This document shows positions 32,426 to 40,769 of a DNA stretch of 64,000 bases, piece by piece. The DNA comes from Granulicella arctica (GTDB lineage: Bacteria; Acidobacteriota; Terriglobia; Terriglobales; Acidobacteriaceae). The position numbers and the translations under genes were made by a program. Where the stretch lies: positions 682,001-746,000 of the forward strand of contig NZ_JACCCW010000002.1 in NCBI RefSeq assembly GCF_013410065.1, in the 5' to 3' direction. The first letter of the stretch is position 1. Each line of letters begins with the position of its first letter. The notes under the pieces were generated by a model. That model saw only the letters and a list, made by a program, of their open reading frames with translations, was not told the origin of the DNA and did no database searches.

Positions 32426-35400
32426 TTAGGCGACGTTGCGGCGGTTTTCGGCGTTGTCGCGGCGGCTTAGGTTGACGGAGACGATCTTCGAGACGCCGGG
32501 CTCCTGCATGGTGACGCCGTAGATGATGTCGGCCTGGCTCATGGTGCGCTTGTTGTGGGTGATGGCGATGAACTGGGTGGTCTTCGACATGTCGGCGATG
32601 AGCTTGGCGTAGCGGCCTACGTTGGTCTCGTCGAGCGGTGCGTCGACTTCGTCGAGGACGCAGAAGGGTGCGGGCTGGAACTGGAAGATGCCGACGAGGA
32701 GCGAGAGCGCGGTGAGGGCTTTTTCTCCGCCGGAGAGGAGGAGGATGTTCTGGAGCTTCTTGCCTGGTGGCGAGGCGAGGATGTCGATGCCGGACTCGGC
32801 GGAGTTTTCGGCGTCGGTGAGCTTCATCGAAGCTGCGCCGCCGCCGAAGAGCTTGGTGAAGGTGACGGAGAAGTTTTCGTTGATGATCTTGAAGGCTTCG
32901 TCGAACTTGATGCGGGAGACGTCGTCGATCTCCTTGATGGAGGCCTGGGTGTTTTCGATGGAGTCGAGGAGGTCTTTGCGCTGGGTCTCGAGGAAGGTGT
33001 GACGCTCGGCGGTCTCGGTGTACTCCTCGAGGGCCATCATGTTGACGGGGCCCATGGCTTCGAGGCGCTGCTTGAGGGCGCGGGACTCTTCTTCTTCGGT
33101 GTGGAGGGCATCGCCTTCGATGCGGACGATGGTCTGGTCTTCGCGGAGGGTGATGGCTTCGACGGAGAGGTCGTTGATGCAGGTGGCGTCGATGTGTTCG
33201 ATGTCGGAGGCGAGCTTGGCGGCGCGAGCGGTGAGGGCAGAGCGCTGTTCACGGAGGGTTTCAGTTTCGTGGCGGAGGGCGCGGAGGCGGACGTCGAGGT
33301 CGCTCATGAGGGCGCGGAGGGTTTGCGCTTCTTCGGTGAGGCGCGCGGCCTCGGCGACGGCGTGGGTGCGGGTCTCAGAGAGCTCGTTGTGCTGGGTGCT
33401 GAGGGCGGTGGTCTCCTCTTCGCGGCGCTGCTTCTCGGTGGTGGCGGCTTCGAGCTGCTGGTTGATCTGCTGAATGCGGTTTTGCTGGTTGTTGTAGAGG
33501 CGGCTGGTCTGCTCGAGGTTGGCGGCGGCGTTGCGGCGGCGTTCTTCGAGGCCTGCTAGCGCGGCGGATGCTGCTGCTGCTGCGGACTGGAGCTCTTCGC
33601 GCTGGCCGCGTAGACCTTCGAGCTGCTGCTGGAGGTCGGCGAGGGTGAGCTCGGCGGCGTTGCGCTGGGCCTCGAAGCTGGCGGCCTCGTCCTGACGGCG
33701 GGCGATGAGGTCTTCCTTCTGCTTGCGGGCGTCGCTGTTGCGGGCGATGGAGAGCTGCCACTCCTGCATGCGGCGGTCGAGGCGGGCGACCTCGGACTCG
33801 ATCTGGCGGAGAGCGGCGCCGGAGTTGGCGGACTCACGCTCGAGGTCGCGGCGTTCGTGGGTCTTGCCTTCGATGTCGGCGTTGAGCTGGGCCATCTGAT
33901 GCTGGAAGTTGGCGGTGGCCTGATCGGTTTCTTCGAGCTGGCGCTCGGTGGCTTCGACCTTCTGCTGGATGTCGTTGAGCTCGCGCTTGAGGGCGAGTGG
34001 GCCCTGGGCGCTGGGGCGTCCGCCGGTGACGGTGATGTTGTGGAAGGTCTCGCCGGTGGGTGAGAGGAAGTAGGCGTGCGGATGCTGCTGGGCGAGGGTG
34101 CGGGCGGTGGCGGAGTCGGGGGTGATGAAGCCGGAGCCGAGCTTGGGGAGGATGGCTTCGAGGGAGTGGCCGAGGTCTTGCTTGACGCGGATGCAGTCGC
34201 GGAGGGCGACGACGCCCTCGATGTTTACGATCGGTGCCGCTTCGGTGTTTGCCCCGGCGTGGGTCGGGTGGATGAGGAAGGTGGCTCGTCCGGCTACGTC
34301 TTTTTGGAGGAGCTGGATGCCGTCGTTGGCGGAGTCCCAGGACTGGACGACGATGTAGTTGAGCTCGTCGCGGAGGTACTCGTCGACGATGGATTCGTAC
34401 TGGCTGTCGACTTCGAGGAAGTCGGCGAGGGTGCCGATGGGCGCGATGGCCTCGGGGTTCTGCTTCTGGCGGTTGGCGCTGGCGCGGAAGATGTTGCGGA
34501 CGGTGTCGGTGGAGTAGCTGTGCTCGCGGATGAGGGATTCGAGCGAGTTTTTACGGCCGACGAGGGTGGCGCGTTCGCCGCGGAGCTGATCGCCCTTGCG
34601 CTTGGAGTTGGACTCTTCGGAGCGGGCTACGTTGATCTGCTCGCGGAGGGTGGCGATCTCGGTTTCGAGGGACTTGAGGCGGGCGGTGACGTCTTCGAAG
34701 GAGAGAGCGACTTGGCCGCGCTGCATGCCGAGGGTCTCGAGCTCCTGGCGGGCGGTGGATGACTCGCGGGTGAGGCGATCGGCTTCGGCGGTGAGGTTCG
34801 AGAGGGCGGCTGCGGCCTGGGTCTCTTCGTTGCGGCTTTGGGCGGCGCGCTCCATGAGCTGCATGGTGGTGCGGCGGTTCTGCTCGGCTTGCTGCTCGGC
34901 GGCGGCGAGGGCGCGGACGGCGTTGGCTGCGGCCTGCTGCTGCTGCTGGGCGTGGTCGCGTGAGCCCGCGGACTCGGCGTTGGCGGTTTCGACGAAGCTC
35001 TTGTGGGTTTCGAGGTCGCCGGCGAGGGAGGCGAGCTGGGCGCGGGCCTGGGCGAGATCGTCGTCGCCCTGTGCGAGGCGGCTGGTGAGCTCGACGATGC
35101 GGTCGGCGTTGGCGGCGGTACGGGCGGTGATGCGCTCGAGCTCGACGGCGGACTGGTTGGCGGCGGTGTTGGCCTCGCGGATCTGCGCGTCGAGGGTATA
35201 GCCGTTGCGGACGCCCTCGGTGTGCTGCGCGTCCATGGTTTCGATGTCGGCGGCCTGGGCGTCGACCTGTGTGGTGAGGGTGGCGATCTGGGTGGTGGTG
35301 GCGGTCTGGTCGGCGTCGAGCTGGCCCATGCGAGAGGCGAGGACGACGCGGAGGCGGGTGCGGAGCTCGTCGCGGAGGGCGCCGTAGCGCTCGGCCTTGG

Positions 35401-36322
35401 CGGCCTGGCGCTTGAGGGTGCCCATCTGCTTGGTGACTTCTTCGAAGATGTCGTTGACGCGGGATAGGTTCTGCTTGGCGGACTCGAGGCGGAGCTCGGC
35501 GAGGCGCTTTTTGGTCTTGAAGCGGGTGATGCCGGCGGCCTCTTCGATGATGCTGCGGCGGTCGAGGGGCTTGGAGCTGAGGAGCTGGCCGATGCGCTCC
35601 TGACCGATGATGGCGTAGGACTCGCCGCCGAGGCCGGTGCCCATGAAGATGTCCTGGATGTCGCGGAGGCGGCAGATCTTGCCGTTGAGGAGGTACTCGG
35701 AGTCTCCGGTGCGGAAGAGGCGGCGGGTGATGGTGAGCTCACCGGCGCGAACGGGAGCGCGGCCGAACTTGCGGCGGCGGATCTTGAGGACGACGTTGTT
35801 CGGGTTGGTGGAGTCGGTGCCTTCGGGTGCGGTTGCGGCGACGAGGGCGGCGGTGGAGAGCTCGGCCTGAGGCTGGGCGGGCGCTTCGCCTTCGATGACG
35901 GTGCCTGGCTGGGCCTCGGCTACGGCTTCTTCGGTCTCGGCGGCACGCTGGGCGCGGAGGCTGGTCTCGTCCCAGTCGCCGGTGCTGTCGATGGCGACGA
36001 CACCGCTGTGGAGCTCTTCGTCCTCGGGGCTGATGCTGCTGTTGTCGTAGACCTCGGGGTCGACGAGGGTGAGGGAGACCTCGGCCATGCCGGTGGGTTT
36101 GCGGTCGCGGGTTCCGGCGAAGATGACGTCTTCCATCTTGATGCCGCGGAGGGATTTGGCGGACTGCTCGCCGAGGACCCAGGTGATGGCGTCGGAGATG
36201 TTGGACTTGCCGCAGCCGTTGGGGCCGACGATGGCGGCGATGCCTTCACCAGAGAGGTTGACTTCGGTGCGATCGCAGAAAGACTTGAAGCCGAGGATCT
36301 GAACCTTTTTGAGCTTGAGCAA
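32426..36322 (-). CDS. smc: chromosome segregation protein SMC
   Basis: SMC is the ATPase of bacterial condensin, compacting and separating chromosomes with ScpA and ScpB. The 1298-residue protein has the ATP-binding head (KKVQILGFKSFCDRTEVN, Walker A GPNGCGKSN), two long coiled coils, a central hinge (about residues 640-770), and the C-terminal head with signature LLSGGEKALTALSLLVGIF, Walker B FCVLDEVDAPLD and TQFIAITHNKRTM. The TTG start follows GTGAGGTC. The N-terminal head carries an extra stretch of about 100 residues (about 91-192, Ala/Glu/Pro-rich) just before TITRRLFRTGDSEY, absent from the Bacillus type. No scp gene is adjacent. Confidence 0.97.
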   Translation of the reverse strand: MLKLKKVQILGFKSFCDRTEVNLSGEGIAAIVGPNGCGKSNISDAITWVLGEQSAKSLRGIKMEDVIFAGTRDRKPTGMAEVSLTLVDPEVYDNSSISPEDEELHSGVVAIDSTGDWDETSLRAQRAAETEEAVAEAQPGTVIEGEAPAQPQAELSTAALVAATAPEGTDSTNPNNVVLKIRRRKFGRAPVRAGELTITRRLFRTGDSEYLLNGKICRLRDIQDIFMGTGLGGESYAIIGQERIGQLLSSKPLDRRSIIEEAAGITRFKTKKRLAELRLESAKQNLSRVNDIFEEVTKQMGTLKRQAAKAERYGALRDELRTRLRVVLASRMGQLDADQTATTTQIATLTTQVDAQAADIETMDAQHTEGVRNGYTLDAQIREANTAANQSAVELERITARTAANADRIVELTSRLAQGDDDLAQARAQLASLAGDLETHKSFVETANAESAGSRDHAQQQQQAAANAVRALAAAEQQAEQNRRTTMQLMERAAQSRNEETQAAAALSNLTAEADRLTRESSTARQELETLGMQRGQVALSFEDVTARLKSLETEIATLREQINVARSEESNSKRKGDQLRGERATLVGRKNSLESLIREHSYSTDTVRNIFRASANRQKQNPEAIAPIGTLADFLEVDSQYESIVDEYLRDELNYIVVQSWDSANDGIQLLQKDVAGRATFLIHPTHAGANTEAAPIVNIEGVVALRDCIRVKQDLGHSLEAILPKLGSGFITPDSATARTLAQQHPHAYFLSPTGETFHNITVTGGRPSAQGPLALKRELNDIQQKVEATERQLEETDQATANFQHQMAQLNADIEGKTHERRDLERESANSGAALRQIESEVARLDRRMQEWQLSIARNSDARKQKEDLIARRQDEAASFEAQRNAAELTLADLQQQLEGLRGQREELQSAAAAASAALAGLEERRRNAAANLEQTSRLYNNQQNRIQQINQQLEAATTEKQRREEETTALSTQHNELSETRTHAVAEAARLTEEAQTLRALMSDLDVRLRALRHETETLREQRSALTARAAKLASDIEHIDATCINDLSVEAITLREDQTIVRIEGDALHTEEEESRALKQRLEAMGPVNMMALEEYTETAERHTFLETQRKDLLDSIENTQASIKEIDDVSRIKFDEAFKIINENFSVTFTKLFGGGAASMKLTDAENSAESGIDILASPPGKKLQNILLLSGGEKALTALSLLVGIFQFQPAPFCVLDEVDAPLDETNVGRYAKLIADMSKTTQFIAITHNKRTMSQADIIYGVTMQEPGVSKIVSVNLSRRDNAENRRNVA

Positions 36323-36836
36323 CGTGAGACCTCACGAGTAGCGTCCGATGCGGACCGGGGACGCGGCGTTGGTTCAACTTTAGTCGCGGATGGGGTGGGA
36401 ATCAACGGTAACAACGCTACAGGTTGTGGATAAGACGCCCGTAACCCTACAAATAGGCTGGGAGTGCGGGGAAGGGGTGGGTTAGGCGGTTTCTGCGGCT
36501 AGAAGGAGGGCAAAATTTGGTGGTGGATAAACAAAATACAGGGGTCCTTCACTGCGTTCAGGATGACGATGTAAAATATACAACCGCAAAAATGCTCTGA
36601 ATGGCAGTTTTTGACAGGTTTCCATAGGACTAAGGCCCCGCCTTTGGACCCTTCCGAGATCCGTGCCCTTTTGAAATCCGCACACGTTTGATTATGACCT
36701 TGTCCAAAAGGAAGGGCCTAATCCATTGCAACAGAAGATTCATCGATTTGTCTTCTGCTGTTCGCACATGTCGTCTTTGGGGCGGAGTAGCGTCATCGAA
36801 CGGTAGGGCGGATGTCTTGCCGGGAAAAGAGGAATC
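36323..36836. other. 514-base gene-free stretch between smc and the His-rich gene
   Basis: It contains one short-form repeat (36535-36567) and the promoter regions of two divergent genes. The open frames seen here on either strand are Arg/Pro/Cys-rich and not protein-like. AAGGCCCCGCCTTT with the later GGAAGGGCCTAA suggests some secondary structure, but I cannot assign an RNA. Confidence 0.5.
36535..36567 (+). repeat. short-form polar hairpin repeat, copy 11
   Basis: AATACAGGGGTCC, TTCACTGCGTTCAGGATGACG. It is close to copy 1 in its two substitutions. Confidence 0.85.
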
Positions 36837-37031
36837 ATGGCACACGACGCACACAAGAAGGCAGCAGAGCACCACGAGCACGCAGCCACGGCGCACCATG
36901 AAGCGGCAAAGCACCATGCCAGCGGCGATCACGCAGCCGCCGCCGAGCATGCAGAAAAGGCGCACGAGCACTCCACAGCAGCTCATGAGCACTCGACGCA
37001 CGCACATAGCAAGACCCTTGCACACCAGTAG
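36837..37031 (+). CDS. small His/Ala/Glu-rich protein
   Basis: A 64-residue protein almost wholly made of Ala, His, Glu and Lys in a helical repeat (KKAAEHHEHAATAHHEAAKH, then HAEKAHEHSTAAHEHSTHAH). His makes up roughly a quarter of the residues. It is likely a single or hairpin helix that can bind divalent metal or buffer protons. Similar small 'AEHH' proteins occur in other phyla without assigned function. AAGAGGAATC precedes the ATG, and a good terminator follows at 37070, so it is an independent gene. Confidence 0.8.
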   Translation: MAHDAHKKAAEHHEHAATAHHEAAKHHASGDHAAAAEHAEKAHEHSTAAHEHSTHAHSKTLAHQ

Positions 37032-37069
37032 TCTTGTTCGATTGATTTTGCCCGGTTGAGGAGACAGAG

Positions 37070-37100
37070 ACCCATGCCATGGGTAGTGGCATGGGTTTTC
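37070..37100 (+). terminator. terminator of the His-rich gene
   Basis: ACCCATGCCA (37070-37079) and TGGCATGGGT (37087-37096) form a perfect 10-pair stem with a 7-base loop, then TTTTC. The remainder of the 326-base gap to 37357 shows no further gene. Confidence 0.8.
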
Positions 37101-37357
37101 TGCGTTGCTGAGGCGTTTTTTGGGATTGGATGGGGAGATCGTGGAGAGTGAAATCTGCATCCTACGAATTCAGGTTTGCATCCAGATTTGCGTTTGCAGG
37201 GATGCGCTTTCTATAATCCGCTTCATCTGTCCTCGATCAACGATTCGCGCGGCTGATGATGATATTTGGCGGACGCGCGCAACGATGAGTTAGGCTGATA
37301 TCGACCCCGGACGGACCGGCGGCATCTCGATTTAGATGAAGTACTGAGGAGCGTGGC

Positions 37358-38680
37358 ATGAAGAAGGTTGTTGTTGCATCTCTCCTGGCGGTCGCGAGCA
37401 TCGCACCTGCTACGCAAATGCTGTTCGCTGCCCCTCTGGGTAACCCGTTCGTTATGCAGGCTGCTGCGCCGGCGGGTGGTGGAATCCAGATGTCCCCGGC
37501 AGAGTACAAGGCTTATAACGATGCGATCTCGCAGACGACACCGCAGACCAAGGCACCGGCTCTCGAGGCGTACCTGACGGCTTATCCGCAGTCTGCTGTG
37601 AAAACGGATACACTGCAGCAGCTCATGCTGGCTTACAGCGCGTTCGACCCGACGAAGACGGTGGATGCGGCTGATCGTCTGTTGGCGGTGGATCCGAACA
37701 ACCTGCGTGCGCTGACCTTCGAGGTGTACTTCCGCAAGCAGCTTTCGGACCAGATTACGGACCCGACCGCGAAGCAGGCGGCTCTGGATAAGGCGGCCGA
37801 TTTTGGCACCAAGGGGCTCGCCGCGACCAAGCCCGCTGAGATGAGCGATGCGGACTTTACCGCGGTGAAGACGGCTGGCACGCCGTTGTTCTACAGTGCG
37901 ATCGGCGCTGCGGCATTGAACAAAAAGGATGCCGCGACGGCGATTACGAACTACAAGGCGGAGCTGGCGGCTGTTCCGGTCGATCAGACGACGAAGCCTG
38001 GCCAGATCTTGCAGGATACGTACTATCTCGGTTCGGCGTATCTGCAATCCACTCCTCCGGACCTGCTGAACTGCGCGTTCTATGTGGCTCGCTTTGTGGC
38101 GTTCGCGCCGGAGCCGTACAAGACGCAGATGGCCCCGACGGCGCAGTACTGCTACAAGAAGTTCCATGGCAGCGCGGATGGCTACGATACGCTGGCTGCG
38201 GCTGCGCAGGCGAATGTGAATCCTCCTGCGACGTTGAATGTGACCCCGGCTCCGAAGGCCTCCGATATTGCTCACCAGACGGTGACGAGCACCTCGGACC
38301 TGGCGGCGCTGGCGCTGAGCGACAAGGAGTTCATCATCCAGAACGGTACGGCTGAGGATGCGCAGAAGGTGTTCGACGCGATCAAGGGCAAGGAGGTCTC
38401 CGTTCCGGATGCGACGGTCGTTGCTGTGACGGAGAGCCAGGTGCAGGTTGCCGTCTCGGACGATGCGGTTCAGGCGACTCCTAAGGTGGCTGACTTTACC
38501 TTCAACCTGAAGGAGCCGCTGAAGACGCTGCCTGCGGTTGGCGACAAGGTTACGCTGACGGGAACGTATGACTCGTTCACGCAGTCTCCGCTGATGATTA
38601 CGATGGCGAACAGCGAGATTGTGCCGAAGAAGGCTCCGGTGAAGAAGGCTGCTCCGGTTCATCATCGTGCAACGCACTAA
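37358..38680 (+). CDS. secreted TPR-like protein of unknown function
   Basis: A 440-residue protein with a signal peptide (KKVVVASLLAVASIAPATQM, cleavage probably near Ala25). The mature part starts with Pro/Ala-rich linker sequence, then helical repeats that resemble tetratricopeptide units (YNDAISQTTPQTKAPALEAY, LAYSAFDPTKTVDAADRLLA, IGAAALNKKDAATAITNYKA). A C-terminal beta-rich domain ends in a Lys/Ala/His tail (VKKAAPVHHRATH). GAGGAGCG precedes the ATG. It is monocistronic, with its own terminator, and likely well expressed to judge from codon choice. It is probably periplasmic. Confidence 0.8.
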   Translation: MKKVVVASLLAVASIAPATQMLFAAPLGNPFVMQAAAPAGGGIQMSPAEYKAYNDAISQTTPQTKAPALEAYLTAYPQSAVKTDTLQQLMLAYSAFDPTKTVDAADRLLAVDPNNLRALTFEVYFRKQLSDQITDPTAKQAALDKAADFGTKGLAATKPAEMSDADFTAVKTAGTPLFYSAIGAAALNKKDAATAITNYKAELAAVPVDQTTKPGQILQDTYYLGSAYLQSTPPDLLNCAFYVARFVAFAPEPYKTQMAPTAQYCYKKFHGSADGYDTLAAAAQANVNPPATLNVTPAPKASDIAHQTVTSTSDLAALALSDKEFIIQNGTAEDAQKVFDAIKGKEVSVPDATVVAVTESQVQVAVSDDAVQATPKVADFTFNLKEPLKTLPAVGDKVTLTGTYDSFTQSPLMITMANSEIVPKKAPVKKAAPVHHRATH

Positions 38681-38705
38681 CTAGTTGATTGATTTGGATG
38701 TGATG

Positions 38706-38739
38706 AGGCAGCCCCTTTGGGGCTGCCTTGTTGCTTTTT
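38706..38739 (+). terminator. rho-independent terminator of the TPR-like gene
   Basis: AGGCAGCCCC, loop TTT, GGGGCTGCCT, then TGTTGCTTTTTG. Confidence 0.85.
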
Positions 38740-38782
38740 GGGCTTGTTCAAGAACAAGCAACAACAAACGCAACGGCAACCG

Positions 38783-38826
38783 CAGGTCCTTCGACTCAGT
38801 GCTTTGCACTTCGCTCAGGATGACAG
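38783..38826 (+). repeat. long-form polar hairpin repeat, copy 12
   Basis: CAGGTCCTTCGACTCAGTG, then GCACTTCGCTCAGGATGACAG. The lead is CAACAAACGCAACGGCAACC. Confidence 0.88.
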
Positions 38827-38866
38827 TTTTATTTATTGGGAAAGGGTGACAGGGTTTGTGGGTGGT

Positions 38867-39448
38867 TTAGAAGGTGAGGGTTTTGGCTAGGTCGGCGGTG
38901 AAGGTGGGTTGGGAGGGTTGGGGGTCCAGGAGGAAGGCGCAGACCCATTCTTCTTCGCTGCCCTGGTCGTTGTCGAGGATGCCGGCGACTACGGTGACCT
39001 GATACCAGCCGGGGCTGATGTGGATGGTTCGTTCGTAGCTGGAGAGCGGGTGTTCTTCCTGGCCGTCGGGGAGCTGGCCGGGGGACCAGTGCTGGAGGCG
39101 GTCGGTGTTAGCCAGGAGCAGGTTGCCGGTCTCGGTGCCGAGGACGAAGCCAGTGGAGAAGAGCATGTGCGAGAGCGGGAGGGGCGCGTTTTCTGTCTGA
39201 GTGGAGCGGACGGTGACGGTGTAGTGGCCCTGCTCGACGCCAAGGGCGGGGACGATGGTGCCTTCGCGGTAGGCGTCGTGCGGATAGCTCTTGCGGGTGA
39301 GGGTGCGGATGAGGTCGGAGCTGAGGAGGTCGTCGCCCATGAGGTGGTGGAGGCGGGCGGGATCGACGAGGAAGAAGGCACCCTGGGCGGCGTAGAAGTG
39401 CGCGGCCTCCTGGGCCTCGAAGTAGGTGGGCTGATCGGGGATGGGCAT
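38867..39448 (-). CDS. conserved protein of unknown function downstream of ymdB
   Basis: A 193-residue protein without a signal peptide. It starts with PIPDQPTYFEAQEAAHFYAA and continues with alternating beta-like stretches (HYTVTVRSTQTENAPLPL, GWYQVTVVAGILDND, EEWVCAFLLDPQPS). The ATG at 39448 lies two bases past the ymdB stop, so the genes are an operon. A longer open frame to 40261 passes through ymdB in another frame and is not real. I do not recognise the family. It is probably cytosolic. Confidence 0.75.
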   Translation of the reverse strand: MPIPDQPTYFEAQEAAHFYAAQGAFFLVDPARLHHLMGDDLLSSDLIRTLTRKSYPHDAYREGTIVPALGVEQGHYTVTVRSTQTENAPLPLSHMLFSTGFVLGTETGNLLLANTDRLQHWSPGQLPDGQEEHPLSSYERTIHISPGWYQVTVVAGILDNDQGSEEEWVCAFLLDPQPSQPTFTADLAKTLTF

Positions 39449-39450
39449 GG

Positions 39451-40245
39451 CTACTCGCCGAGCATGATGCGCTGGATGTGGCTGGCGCGGCCGGTGGCTC
39501 CGTCGCAGGTGATGAGGGCGGCGCACATCTTGGCGTTGCCTTTGGCGGCTTCGAACTTGCCGGGCATGCCGGTGAGGAAGCGCTGGAGGACGAGCTCGGT
39601 TTCGACGCCGATGACGGAGTCGTAGGAGCCGGACATGCCGACGTCGGTCTGGTAGGCGGTGCCTTGCGGGAGGACGCGCTCGTCGGCGGTGGGGATGTGG
39701 GTGTGGGTGCCGAGGAGAGCGGTGACGCGGCCGTCGAGGTACCAGCCGAGGGCGACCTTTTCGCTGGAGGCTTCGGCGTGGAGGTCGACGAGGATGACCT
39801 TGGCGGTGACCTGGCTGAGGAGCTCGTCGGCTTTGCGGAAGGGGTCGTCGCAGGAGGACATGAAGACGCGGCCCTGGAGGTTGATGACGGCGTAAGCCTG
39901 GCCGTTCGGAAGCTCTCCCTGATAGACGCCGAAGCCGGGGGTTCCGTGGGCGTAGTTGGCGGGGCGGAGGACGCGGCGGCCGCGCTCGTGGGAGTCGGCG
40001 GGGACGGTCATGTAGCCGAAGATCTCGCGCTTGTCCCAGATGTGGTTTCCGGTGGTGATGACGTGGGCGCCGAGGTCGAAGAGCTCTTCGGCGAGCGAGG
40101 GCGTGATGCCGAAGCCGCCGGCGGAGTTTTCGCCGTTGATGACGAGCAGATCGACCTGGTGGGTCTCGAGGACGTGGGGCAAGTGTTCGCGGACGATATG
40201 GCGTCCGGGGGCTCCGAATACGTCGCCCACAAAGAGAATCTTCAC
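39451..40245 (-). CDS. ymdB: YmdB family metallophosphoesterase
   Basis: A 264-residue dinuclear-metal phosphoesterase. YmdB of Bacillus hydrolyses cyclic nucleotides and influences biofilm and motility decisions. The family pattern is complete: ILFVGDVFGAPGRHIV with the first metal Asp, VINGENSAGGFGITP, HVITTGNHIWDK (Asn-His), VDLHAEASSEKVALGWYLDG, and LLGTHTHIPTADERVLP with the last His ligands. It starts with GTG at 40245. A DUF protein follows in operon, and an Rrf2-type regulator lies divergently 44 bases away. The product is cytosolic. Confidence 0.92.
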   Translation of the reverse strand: MKILFVGDVFGAPGRHIVREHLPHVLETHQVDLLVINGENSAGGFGITPSLAEELFDLGAHVITTGNHIWDKREIFGYMTVPADSHERGRRVLRPANYAHGTPGFGVYQGELPNGQAYAVINLQGRVFMSSCDDPFRKADELLSQVTAKVILVDLHAEASSEKVALGWYLDGRVTALLGTHTHIPTADERVLPQGTAYQTDVGMSGSYDSVIGVETELVLQRFLTGMPGKFEAAKGNAKMCAALITCDGATGRASHIQRIMLGE

Positions 40246-40289
40246 TCTCGGATGCTAGCACGAGGGCGACTTATGTTACTTTGCTCTGC

Positions 40290-40664
40290 ATGGCACAGAG
40301 CGGACGTTTCGCGTTGAGTTTAAAGGTGTTGACGGTGCTGGCGGCAAAGCCGGCGGAGATGCTGACCTCAGCCGTGATCGCGGAAGAGCTGGGCGAGAGC
40401 GCGGTGATGGTGCGTCGGATGTTCCTGCTGCTGCATAAGGCCGGGTGGATTGTGCAGCGGAAGGGGCCGAACGGCGGTGCTCAGCTGAAGGTTGGAGCGA
40501 AGCAGATCGGGCTGGGCGATGTGTTTGAGGCGGCCACGGGGGACTGGCTGGCTGGCGAGGACAAATCGACCGAGACGCTGCTGAAGAAGGTGCGGTCGGC
40601 GGCGATCGAGACGATGAACGAGACGACGGTGGCGCAGGTGCTGAAGCGGGCGAAGAAGGGGTAG
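40290..40664 (+). CDS. Rrf2 family transcriptional regulator
   Basis: A 124-residue winged-helix regulator. The N-terminus AQSGRFALSLKVLTVLA, the helix LTSAVIAEELGESAVMVRRM and the wing KAGWIVQRKGPNGGAQL are typical of Rrf2 proteins. The three Cys that bind an Fe-S cluster in IscR or NsrR are missing, so this belongs to the cluster-free group (like YwnA). It is divergent from ymdB. The Fsr-type pump gene follows 105 bases downstream on the same strand and could be its target. ATG 40290 is preferred to the TTG at 40281. Confidence 0.88.
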   Translation: MAQSGRFALSLKVLTVLAAKPAEMLTSAVIAEELGESAVMVRRMFLLLHKAGWIVQRKGPNGGAQLKVGAKQIGLGDVFEAATGDWLAGEDKSTETLLKKVRSAAIETMNETTVAQVLKRAKKG

Positions 40665-40769
40665 GGCTTCGTTCCCAAAAGGGTATGGGTATTTAGAGCG
40701 GTCATCGGGCTTCGGCCTCCCCAATGTGCTGCGGAGAAAGTAGCATAGAAGGTGGGGGCGCGAACGACG

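Noticed and set aside
32555..35870. Several long plus-strand frames antisense to smc (Gly/Glu/Val-rich)
   Set aside because: Low-complexity translations arise from the complement of SMC coiled-coil codons. SMC motifs establish the minus strand as coding.
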